Positions 1-9,358 of a stretch of 64,000 nt of DNA are shown here, one piece after another. Source of the stretch: Favolaschia claudopus (lineage: Eukaryota > Basidiomycota > Agaricomycetes > Agaricales > Mycenaceae); NCBI GenBank assembly GCA_037176885.1, contig JAWWNJ010000001.1, positions 496,001 through 560,000 of the forward strand, written 5' to 3'. The position numbers and the translations under genes are program-made. The notes beneath the pieces were generated by a model. It was not told where the DNA came from. It saw nothing but the letters and a program-made list of their open reading frames with translations, and searched no databases. Positions within the stretch are counted from its first letter, which is position 1. Every line of letters begins with the position of its first letter.

Positions 1-611
1 GGAAATCTGGGAATACGGTATCAGTCGAAATAGAGTGCTTCGATGATGGATCCCTTCAAGATCCCTTACCTGGAAGACTTGGAAAGCTTCATTGAGGATA
101 TCCTTGCATCTGTTGATCTCATCTCTGTCGGAGAATCTTGCTATCACCCTACGAAGGATGCAGGGGCGAACAACGTAGGAGAGCAGAATCTTTTGGACGC
201 TTTCGAGCTTTCTGTGATTGTACAAATGATTCTTCAGGGATTTACATGAGACTGAAACGCACCGCTTATATTTCTCGAGATCATCAAGCACGCCTGGTAA
301 AACATCGTCTCTCTTTTTGTTCTTGAACACGTCGATTAAGGAGTAGGTACGCTCAGCAGCATAACCAGCAACTTCAATCGCGTCTCTTCGATTCTTGGCG
401 ACCGTCTGAATGCAGGCAATGAACAACTCATACCTTATTCTGGAGTTACTACCCGACGAACCTGAGCGATGTCGATAATCTCCAGAGCTATCCCAGCAAC
501 CGATTTCAAGCACGGAACGTTGATAGCGCCATCACCGAGGCAGGCGACGATCTTCAACAACGATTTGACCTGGTCAAGGCCATCGCAAACGGTAAGGTCT
601 CCAGCGGGCAT
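1..611 (-). CDS. MLKL-NTD-like adaptor protein, N-terminal part (runs off the left edge)
   Basis: Three exons can be read on the minus strand: 611-462, 405-263 and 211-70. They are separated by 56- and 51-nt GT..AG introns, and a further GTAAGG donor starts at 69. The start is the ATG at 611. The protein opens with a helix-rich stretch containing VPCLKSVAGIALEIIDIAQ followed directly by TVAKNRRDAIEVAGYAAERT, then ..DRDEINRCKDILNEAFQVFQ. This order matches the four-helix adaptor (MLKL N-terminal-like, related to HeLo-type domains) that sits at the front of many basidiomycete NLR, kinase or ankyrin proteins. The effector or repeat part would lie left of the window, so its type is unknown. By family analogy it is a signalling or cell-death adaptor acting at membranes; that role is inferred. 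Confidence 0.72.
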
Positions 612-1289
612 TCTTCCTAGGCGGCGAGGATTCAGAGGCGGGGGAGCTCTGAAAGATTAAATACCGCAGGGCATTCCGCAGTTACACCATTGTATTAGGT
701 ACCAGCCCCTCCTCGCGTTGCTGTTCTCCCAGGTCGAAAGCCTGATGAGGGAAAGAAGTCAAGGGCGATCGATGGAGTTACTATAATACGATGATACTCC
801 AAGGGACAAGGCGCGAGAAACAATAGCATCGAATAGCCTCTCGAGTCACGACTTCTTGCTTCCGCCGCCACGATCCGGAAGCTAATTAATATCGTTTTCC
901 AGAGCCGCCGATGGTGTCCCATAGGTGGGTGAGCCTTGAGGCTCAAATGGGCTGTCATTTGATTCTTGAATGCGAGTCGGTGCCATTGACGTCTAGACAC
1001 GGCAACTAGATAAGGGACAGCCTTGAGGCGACTCGGGTCAGGGCCAATCTCAGTGAACATGCCCGACAGACAACTCCTGAGCCCAGGAGGGCAGAGGAAC
1101 TGTAGCCGACTCACGCCGAAGCATCAATAGCCTGAGGAGTAAGCACTGGGGACAATCAGGACACATATAGCCCTATTTCGAAAGTCATTAGATCCAAGTG
1201 ATGGTGAAAATTCTTCGTAAAGTAAAGATACAAAACTAACACACTATTTCTTGGTTCATTGAATTTCTGAAGCCAAAAAAGATCGAAAT
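612..1289. other. Intergenic, no gene recognised
   Basis: This stretch lies between the start of the MLKL-NTD-like gene and the 3' end of the LVIVD gene. A 139-codon minus-strand frame is present at 695-1114 but shows no motif, no splice structure and arginine-rich shadow-like composition. I see no repeat or RNA gene here. Confidence 0.5.
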
Positions 1290-3202
1290 TCAGGCCGAGC
1301 CATTATACTTCACGACAAATAGCCCGCGCTCAATCGAGTTGACGACGATGTACCCGCTCGGGAAGTAAGGGTATACGCTCCAACTCCCGTAAAATTTGGC
1401 CTCTCCACCGACATCGTCGTCCTCGGGATGCACTAGAGCAGGACCAAGCAATCAGCCTCAAACCGCAAAGCAAAGTCAGGGCGAAACAAGAACATCGAAG
1501 TGCGGCATAGTTTCATAACAATCGCACTCACCATCGAAGAAGGCAACTTCCTTGAAAGAGCCGCCCGTGGGGTCTTGCGCGACGCTGCTGACGTCAACGA
1601 TGCGCAGACCGCTCCCATAGTTGCTCTCGTAGGCCCAGCCGTTCTGCATATCGATCTGAATCCAGCTGATACAGCGATAAGGTAATGGGCGTACATGGAC
1701 GTAGAGGTTATGATCGATAGATTTGACAGGTGAGCTATAATGCCCTGTGAGTACGGGTTTCTCGAGGTTCTTGATGTCCCAGATGTAAGTAACGGTGTGA
1801 GAGTTATTCGCCCAACCGCTCTGCATGAATTTATCAGTCGAAGGTCCCTTGAACGTGGGATCATGTAGTGAAGCTCACCTGGTAGACCTCGTCTAGCTCG
1901 TCGTCTAACAGCAGATACGATTGCTCCTGCTCGTCGACGACCCAGCCTTGGTGGGAGTAGCTGACGCCATAGTAAGCCGTCGTAGAAATGACGGAGGTAT
2001 CTTTGGGGTCGGTGATATTGTAGATGGTGAACGAATCCTCGTTGAAAGCGTAGCAGATATCGGTGCCGACCTAAACGCATCGTTGAATGGGAACTCAATC
2101 GCCTTCAATTGATAAAAGACTCGCATATTCGATATGGGGTCCGTAATAAGTCAAACACTGCGCGCTGAAAACAAAAGATAGCAAAAAAAAGAAGAGGTCA
2201 GAGTTTTGGGACAAGTATAGCAGCCTATTGACGCACTCATGCACATAGCCATCCTGACCAGCACATCCAGCGGTCGTGGGATTGGTAGGGTCACTGACAT
2301 CGATCAAGATGAGGCCTGAAGCACACGAGCTACGGATTTTAATGAGCTATTGGAACGCCAACAATATTCTCAAGCTAGACTCGACTGACTGATTTCTTGG
2401 AATCGCGCCGACAGCTGCAATGATGTTCTTCTGTTCGTGTGCCACGATGTTGTGGGATGCACCGAGAGGAAGTTCGCCGTAGTGAGCAGCCACCCCAGTC
2501 TCAAGACTGAATTCTTGCGGCGCAATCGCCAGCGAAGGGTCAAGGAGCTATATCCGCCTCTCAGACATTCATTTTCTGACTCACAACGGAATCTGCGCGT
2601 ACCTTTGTCAAATCAAAGACTTGAACACCATGACCAAGAGCCTCGCTTCCGATATACGCATAGTTTCCAATGACCTTGATATCTCTCCAAGTGCTATTGT
2701 CGGTTTGTGTCGGCAGGCGCCCGAGATACGAAACTTGACCTGTAGGCAGCACCTCGACGAACGCAGTACCGTCGCGCTGTCCAACCAAGGCGAATTCCCG
2801 CGTCCCATCTTCCTCGGTATGCGTCCACCCCCATATATCGTTTCCCATCTTAGTCTTGCTTCCCAAATCGGCGTGCGGAGTGAATGAGTAAAGGTCGAGG
2901 TTGTTGCACGAGTAAGTATTTCCCTCTTCAGTTCCAGCATATCCCCCAACACACGGCGTATACTCCGTGATTGCGTGCAGATTCAGTAAGAGTGTGTCCA
3001 TGTTCGCCTCGATTTCCGCGATGGAGGTCTCCAGCATCTGCATCATGAGACCGTGGACCTCCCCGGAGGCATAAGCGTCGGGAGGTGCAAGCGGGACATG
3101 GATAAACGGATGTTCTTCTCCACGATTGAGGATTTCGTCGTTGGGGAGCCCCCATGCTAGGGCGGGTAGCAGACTGAGAAACTGCCAGGTAAGCCTCGTC
3201 AT
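1290..3202 (-). CDS. Secreted choice-of-anchor-B / LVIVD-repeat protein
   Basis: The start at 3202 gives a signal peptide (MTRLTWQFLSLLPALAWG). A large first exon (3202-2603) carries an N-terminal domain and the first beta-propeller-like motifs (TWRDIKVIGNYAYIGSEALG). Later short exons contain HNIVAHEQKNIIAAVGAIPR, SGLILIDVSDPTNP, a DDELDE motif, YIWDIKNLEKPVLTGHY, NGWAYESNYGSGLRIVDVSS, and finally GSWSVYPYFPSGYIVVNSIE, with a stop at 1290-1292. This series of ..IDVSDPxxP.. repeats and the terminal FPSGYIVVxSIERGLFV are typical of choice-of-anchor-B family proteins found in many agaricomycetes. Introns of about 50-90 nt interrupt the repeats; I placed only some of them. It is predicted to be extracellular or cell-surface; the ligand is unknown. 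Confidence 0.8.
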
Positions 3203-3497
3203 TGTCGTCGAAGAGGGAGGGAAGCGCCTTATCCTTATCGCATGTCGATTATATAGCAGACATATGGTGCGCCGCAGTTTCCCGGACCATGAATAGGTAC
3301 TTACATCATGCGGGACACCAAGGCGCCATAGCGGGAGAAAATTTCGTGGGCATTGATTGCCGCGGCGAACTCAAAACTCTTTTTGCGAAATTTTGCCTTA
3401 ACCTTGAGTCCACAGAGCTTGATGAGGTTCACTTGGTTGAGGAAATCATAGGGTGAATTGGTAGTACATATTAATCGAGAGGTAGCTATCTGAAATC

Positions 3498-6400
3498 CTA
3501 TTGAAAACCGCCGAAACCATTATCCAGCTCTTCCAGATATTGATTCCAGCCTTGCCAGCTTTCGTGATATCCATGAGTTGAAATACGGACAGCACGAAAA
3601 ACAAAGAGACGCACTCATGGTCGGTCACCGATTGTCCTTGCCCGAAATATCCGAGTCCACTCGCTCCGTTGTCCAAGTTTGCTGTCAAATAATATAAAAA
3701 TGTGAGCCTTTGCGATTACAATAGGCGTACCGTTGTACCCATCAGCTTGGAAAGCGTCTGCTTGAGATTGAGAAGACAGTCCGGACGAGTCGAGCTCGAG
3801 AAGCCAGTTCCCGGAGTGGCGCAACGACCCACTAAAGGGATGATCAAAGCTTTGTACAGCCGGCCAATACAGCCTCGGCGCCGCCGAGCTCAGCTCGGAG
3901 CTCGCAGGTACAACACTGGCAACGCTTTGCTTCGGTGCAATGGAACGAACTGCTTTAGCAGAAGGAGTCTGCACCGACACCGCGTTCGAAGTATTAGTGT
4001 TAGAATTCCCTAGATTGAGCATCGTCGTGATAATGTCGTATTTCCTGCCGGCCAATCGCCACCTGTGGCTCCAGCTTCAAAAGAGATCGAATCCGCACTG
4101 GAATGGGAAGAACCTACCGCTGTTCGTATAGCCGAAGCACTCGCGCGCAATTGCGCACATCCGCTATTGTGCGATCGGCGGATGCGGACGTCCCCGTCAA
4201 TCGAGCGTTGACCATGAGAACGACAGCGCAGTCGAAGAGCACGATCTGTCCGTCGCTAAGAGTGATAGCCAAAGGAAGAGGTTCTACTTTACTACGTACC
4301 ACAACGTGAGCATTGTGTAGAAGTCGTCCTTGGCGGGCTTGTACGTCCAAGAGATGTACGCATGAACGAGCAGCTGTTGCACAGATTGCGAGCGAGGGGC
4401 AATTAGTCTGTGTAAGCAGTCCTTCAAAACATCTGATCAAAACGGAAAAGAAGGTGCTTACATTTGACATTGTCTGTGTTCCAATCGGCGGAATAAAATG
4501 GCGGTGTAGTAAAATTTCCGCTATTCGAGACGCAGGATAAGCCCATATCACGACACCGAGATTGAACCTCACTCTGATAATAGAGGCAATGCCTAGCTCG
4601 TTTCCGTTAGAAAGCTACACAGTCTTCATTCATAAGGGACGTACAAAGCGGCAGATTGATTGAGTACAATCTTGGGTTTGGAGGTCAGACAACAAGAGAG
4701 CATCATGATAAGCGGCCAGAATTACACGATTCTGCTCCGAAGGATCCCACCGCACTTATCCGGAATTTTCAGTCTCATACATCCGACGCGCAAAAAGACA
4801 CTCACGCTGGACCGGTAGCCCATCAATCCAGCTGTTGAGCGCGGAACTGCTTGGAATGAGAACATCGACCATCGTAAGACAGCAAAGGGCTTACTCCAAC
4901 TCAACGACCACATCTTGAGAACACGGTCGCCGGTCGGGGGCGTTCTGACAAAATTAGCATAAAACCTGTGGAGAAGATATTGACTCACAACGATCTCTTG
5001 AACTCGACGAAAGATCGTCAGTAACTGTATGTAGGCGGTCATGAAAGCCTCCTCAGGGTGAACTTCATCTGCAGTTGCTTTGTCAAAGGCCAGCGGCAGC
5101 TCGAGATCGAAGCTAGATATTCGGATATCAATAGACGGCGGAAACAGCTGTAAGGCGAAGACGCACTCGGCAGGCTGTATCGTACTAGAGACACCTCTGA
5201 ATGTCGTCATGAGCGTGTCCGAAACAATGAGAAACCAAAAAGCGCGTTTGTATTGCTCTGCGGTTGCGGGATCCATGCCGATGTATCCATCGCGCCGGTG
5301 GACCCCCGCAGCTTGAGCGAAACGAATGCCGATGTTTGCCCAGATCCAAAAGTCTGGGCTGAGACCGGAGCCCGCGAGGAACTTTATCGATAACTAGCAA
5401 AGATGATTAGATGGTTTGTGAGATCGATCCAGCGAAAAGCGGGAGACGTGCGTACACAGATGAGCTGTAATTGATAAAGGGAATGTTGGCGAGAGAACGA
5501 GGGCGAAAGAAATTTCTGTGCCTGTTGTTTCGTCAACAGTGAAACAAGGAAAGGGTGTGAGTATGCTGGCCTGTCGAAAGAATTTCAGCCCTCGGCTGTG
5601 TTCTGAAGTGAACCCCTCTGGCAGCACTCGAGGGTCCTGCGATTGTCGACTGGCGATTGAGCACACAGCCAAAACTACAGCCCCAAAGTGCGGATTGCGG
5701 AGATGCAGACCGTCCGAGACGGATTCACGAAAACTGCGTGAATGAAGGATTCCTGTGATCGAATTGATTTCTTCGAAGTATATGTCCACCAGGGAATCCA
5801 ACAAGTCCGTCTCGGGGAAAGTTTGCTTTGGCTTGTCTGCTACTAGTAGTCTGGACCACTGCATCGAGTCCAAGTCAATTTATGCGTCGCAGAACTTGCG
5901 GGTGGAGCTCACCGGCTGCGGAGTCCAGAATTCAGCCCGACGACCGCTAGGGGAGGGCAAGGTGTTCCCATGACCATGCAGATGTTTGAAAGCGGCCTGG
6001 AGGAATTGGTCACTGAGGCACAGTGGGAAGGAGCCACGGGCGATTGGCGGGACTGCTTGAGATCCAACTTGCAGATCTGCGAGATCCTCGTTAGAGGAGG
6101 GTTCGGAACCGTTCTCCGGAGGCGGCGTATCCGAGGAAGCTTTGACTACAGCACGCAGTTGGCGTCGCAAAGTACCAACAGCGTCTTCCAGTGCGCGCGC
6201 GTACTGAGCAACCTCAACTAAAATTTCGTGGACAATGTCGGGGTCATTTGGACGAATGTAAGGGACGGAGGTTGAGAGAATTTTGGCTACATGTGACTGG
6301 GCAGACTTCCAATTGGGCGTGGAGAAGTTTCCCGAGCTCTATCCCACAGTAAACCAACCCAGTGAAGCGCTGGCAAATGACATAAAACACACCTTTTGAG

Positions 6401-6650
6401 CCGAGTGAGTGCATTCGGTTTTGAACGCGACACAATGGGAGCATGGCTCCCCCGGTTTCTCCGCGCTGTCACCTGAGATGACCATTCAAGAAGGTATTTG
6501 AGCTGTCTGACTGGCCAACTTACATCGAACTACCAAATGTCCATCAAATTAACATTTTAATTTTTGTTTTCTTTCTCCGCACTCACTTTTGCGTTTTCTA
6601 CAAACGTCACATGATCCCCTCAGCCTCCTCCGTTTAGCGCTGTCGTGCAT
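3498..6650 (-). CDS. Zn2Cys6 transcription factor with fungal-specific TF domain
   Basis: The start ATG at 6650 follows from reading the zinc cluster: exon 6650-6587 ends in CDVCRKRK, a 6-nt exon (6529-6524) follows, then exon 6472 onward reads DSAEKPGEPCSHCVAFKTEC. Together these give C-x2-C-x6-C-x9-C-x2-C-x6-C, a complete binuclear cluster. Downstream the fungal TF middle-homology region is recognisable: the piece with AFMTAYIQLLTIFRRVQEIV near 5.0 kb, then CPSLAICATAARSCVHLLDV, and SDGQIVLFDCAVVLMVNA near 4.2 kb. A Ser/Pro-rich tail follows. The last exon probably reads WQGWNQYLEELDNGFGGFQ, with a stop at 3498-3500. At least eight introns are present. It is nuclear and DNA-binding; targets are unknown. 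It is divergent from the F-box gene on the other strand, with about 200 bp between the starts. Confidence 0.85.
6524..6529 (-). other. 6-nt microexon inside the zinc cluster
   Basis: Exon TTCGAT lies between a 57-nt intron (6586-6530, GTGAGT..TAG) and a 51-nt intron (6523-6473, GTAAGT..CAG). It supplies the last two bases of an Ile codon, a whole Arg codon and the first base of the third zinc-cluster Cys codon, giving RKRKIRCDS. Skipping it keeps the frame but deletes two residues and would destroy that Cys. Confidence 0.8.
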
Positions 6651-6853
6651 GGGGTACCCAGCAGAGTTTAAACGGATACAGTATACTCAGGAGTGCAGCC
6701 GAGGTGGGAGCTGGGAAAGCGCAGTTTGTTGATTTGTCTTTGTCATACTCTGATACCACGTGCAGTCACGCGCAACGTGATGTGACGACTTCACGTTCTC
6801 CCTTTACCACCAGTGGCACCACTCCAAACTTCGCAGTTGACTTTGCCTTGTGG

Positions 6854-8359
6854 ATGGACTCCGTATTGATCCCAGACTGCTTGAAATGCTGCTCAAACTG
6901 CGGTATTCCGCTGCTCCTCCAGTCCACTTCAGAGGATTCGCCACACTGGTCGCTCCCGTCGCGTCTTCTCACCACAAACGACGCTGCTACCGACGAGGAG
7001 GCGACGGGAATAGCAGATATGATTACAAATCTGAAAAGTAGGGTCTCAAATCTGGAGGAATCCTTGAACTATGTTCGAGCCATCTACGGACATCTCCAAA
7101 ACCAACGCAAAACCGCCCTCACGGAACTTCGTCGCGGCGAGGGGGCACTCTCTGTGGTTCGGCGGCTTCCGGAAGACATTTTATGCGAAATATTTCTCCA
7201 TACCCTCTCTGACGAATCGAATCGTCGCCGTTCGCATTTAATGGATCGAAGTCCTTGGGTTCTCGGACGTGTCTGTAGCCGCTGGAGATCCGTCAGCATA
7301 GGATACGCGAAGTTGTGGACCCACATCGATACAGAGATCCCGCGTCCTTTGCTTGAAATGCAACTAGAGCGCTCCGCCCACTCTCCATTATCCGTACGAC
7401 TGCTCTACTCCAACGTCGACGACTGCCAGCCACTAATATCGCGCTCCAATCGCTGGGAATCTGCAAATTTGCAGATGGGTGTCCGCATGCTGGCAAGTCT
7501 GGAGCCAATTCATGGCCAGCTGCCTCTGCTCCGGCGGCTGAAATGTACGGATAGCACAGGCGTTGGCCCCTGTGCGGCGTTCCAGGTCGCACCCAACCTC
7601 ACCACTGTCATTCTGACAGGCAAGCCAACTCTGGAGCTGCCGTGGTCCCAATTGACGCGACTCCAACAACGAATCCCTTCCATGAACAACTTCGATCAAT
7701 TGGATTGCGCACGCAATCTCGTCGAACTGTCCCTCACCCACCCTGTTCCCCGCTCATTGTTATTACAAAGAGCTTCCGAAGAAGCCGTACGCGTCCTCGA
7801 ATTTCCCTGCCTTCGCAGACTTTACATAGAGGACGGTCAATTCCTCGTTTTCATGGACCTACCAGCGCTAGAGGACATCTACGTGCGAGACACAGCATCG
7901 CACCTCCGGGAACTCATCGACAGATCTTTCTGCCGTTTGCTCCGCGTCACCTCTATGGACGAAGTTTTCGACTTCATCTCCGTCCTGACTCGTTCTCCCG
8001 CTCTCCTCGAGCTGCGCATCAAACCACTTTACGACCGCCTCGCCATCCTCATACCGGCTCTCGCCGTCGAGCACGGCTTCGAGCCCCTTTGTCCGAAACT
8101 GTCCTCGATATCACTGGGCATCAGCCCCGACATAAATCGTTCTCGTGGACTGGTGAATATGGTCGACTCGAGATTGCACTGCGCTGGCTGCTCGCCTATA
8201 AAATTCTGCTATATCATCGACACATATAATCCTTCTGCTCCTCAGCACGCGAGCGCTACGTTGGCTGAACTAGCTCGCAGAGGCACAATTGCTGAATGGC
8301 GAGTGCAAAAGCCTGCGACGCGTCGGATGGATGAGTGGAGGGAAGAATTCCCGCATTGA
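6854..8359 (+). CDS. F-box protein, leucine-rich-like C-terminal region
   Basis: A single uninterrupted reading frame. I prefer the Met at 6854 (MDSVLIPDCLKCCSNC) to the upstream in-frame Met at 6704. The later start gives about 500 residues, begins with the pattern usual for this agaricomycete family, and leaves a normal promoter between it and the divergent zinc-cluster gene. A short coiled region (LKSRVSNLEESLNYVRAIYG) precedes the F-box (VVRRLPEDILCEIFLHTL.. then VCSRWRSVSIGYAKLWTHI). The remaining ~340 residues are irregular leucine-rich strands (for example NLVELSLTHPVPRSLLLQ). By family, it would be the substrate receptor of an SCF ubiquitin ligase. These genes are highly amplified in mushrooms, and substrates are generally unknown. 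Confidence 0.85.
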   Translation: MDSVLIPDCLKCCSNCGIPLLLQSTSEDSPHWSLPSRLLTTNDAATDEEATGIADMITNLKSRVSNLEESLNYVRAIYGHLQNQRKTALTELRRGEGALSVVRRLPEDILCEIFLHTLSDESNRRRSHLMDRSPWVLGRVCSRWRSVSIGYAKLWTHIDTEIPRPLLEMQLERSAHSPLSVRLLYSNVDDCQPLISRSNRWESANLQMGVRMLASLEPIHGQLPLLRRLKCTDSTGVGPCAAFQVAPNLTTVILTGKPTLELPWSQLTRLQQRIPSMNNFDQLDCARNLVELSLTHPVPRSLLLQRASEEAVRVLEFPCLRRLYIEDGQFLVFMDLPALEDIYVRDTASHLRELIDRSFCRLLRVTSMDEVFDFISVLTRSPALLELRIKPLYDRLAILIPALAVEHGFEPLCPKLSSISLGISPDINRSRGLVNMVDSRLHCAGCSPIKFCYIIDTYNPSAPQHASATLAELARRGTIAEWRVQKPATRRMDEWREEFPH

Positions 8360-8911
8360 CGCTTCATCATATGTACGAAATACGCTGTTGCCTCGAGGGA
8401 AAATTGAAATGGAATCAATCTGCAGGCTTTTGGGACAACATACAGAGCAAGCAAGCAAGAAGGCGAAAACCATCATCGTGAGGATGATTCTGTCTCTCTG
8501 CATTTTCGGAGCTCAGCTTGGGTAGTCGGGTTAGGATGCTGGACATATCGATTTTTTCTTCTTCGCCTCGCGTCGGACGACATGAAATATGCGGCGCCCA
8601 CAATTCCCAGATTCAATCATCAGACTACTGGAGTAGTAAATTCAAACAGACAGGTCCTGCCTATATTCTTTCCACGCCACCGCTACCACAATAACAGTCT
8701 GTCCGTGAACCATGAAAACACGAGAAGAGGCTCGAAAGTGGGTAGCGTCAAGTATCGCCGGAGGAAAGTTCGCTGCTACAATGGGAAAAGCGCCGGGCGG
8801 CGGGCGGGATAAGTGAGAACATCCTCCGCCCGATTGACACGGCACGGTGACGGGATGACATCGCTTCTGCTCAGACAGAACCTCTTTGATGTGGGCGACC
8901 CTGCGCTCCGC
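8360..8911. other. Intergenic, no gene recognised
   Basis: Downstream of the F-box gene. Only short frames without motifs are present. It ends at the 8-bp target duplication of the adjacent hAT-like element. Confidence 0.5.
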
Positions 8912-8919
8912 TTCTAAGT

Positions 8920-9350
8920 AGGCCCCCGGCTACTCCCTATAAGGTCGGTCCGCCCATTTGGGCAGATTTACCCTATGAATTTTGGGCGTTTGGGGGCAGA
9001 TTTACCCTATCCCGGACCGACATAGCCTAAAATAATCGAATTTTCGCCTATTTTTCGGTGATTTCTTCGTGTTTTCGCCCCATTTTCGCTCCGGCGGCTC
9101 TTTTTCGACCGTTTCCCGTCGTTTCTGGCCGAGGCGGTCACCCCTCCGTCAACATGGGTCAGTAAAATTTTCTCGACCGCCGCAATTAGGTTGAAAATTT
9201 TGACCTTGGGCCCCCAGATTTACCCTATCCCCGGACCGACCTCGCTCGATTGGAGGCAGATTTACCCTATTTCCCGGACCCAAAATCGCGATTTTTCGAG
9301 GCAGATTTACCCTATTCCGGACCGACCTAGTAGGTAGTGACCGGGGGCCT
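8920..9350. mobile_element. hAT-like non-autonomous element (431 bp)
   Basis: The element begins AGGCCCCCGG and ends CCGGGGGCCT. The inverted similarity continues inward, with interruptions, to AGGTCGGTCCG. It is flanked by a perfect 8-bp direct repeat TTCTAAGT (8912-8919 and 9351-9358). An 8-bp duplication is the signature of the hAT superfamily. It has no coding capacity. The inside is built from spaced copies of a CAGATTTACCCTAT..CCGGACCGAC unit, as expected for subterminal transposase-binding sites (inference). Confidence 0.8.
8963..9315. repeat. Five interspersed copies of CAGATTTACCCTAT
   Basis: Identical 14-mers start at 8963, 8997, 9215, 9257 and 9302, all on the same strand. Copies 2, 3 and 5 are followed by CCGGACCGAC, and copy 4 by a shorter CCGGACC. 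They lie inside the 431-bp hAT-like element and probably act in its transposition. Confidence 0.85.
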
Positions 9351-9358
9351 TTCTAAGT

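Noticed and set aside
6704..6853. Upstream Met as start of the F-box protein
   Set aside because: Leaves only 53 bp to the divergent zinc-cluster gene start and adds 50 residues unlike the family; the Met at 6854 is preferred.
8963..9315. TTTACCCTAT boxes read as interstitial telomere repeats
   Set aside because: They resemble CCCTAA but are spaced irregularly, not tandem, and sit inside an element with target duplication.
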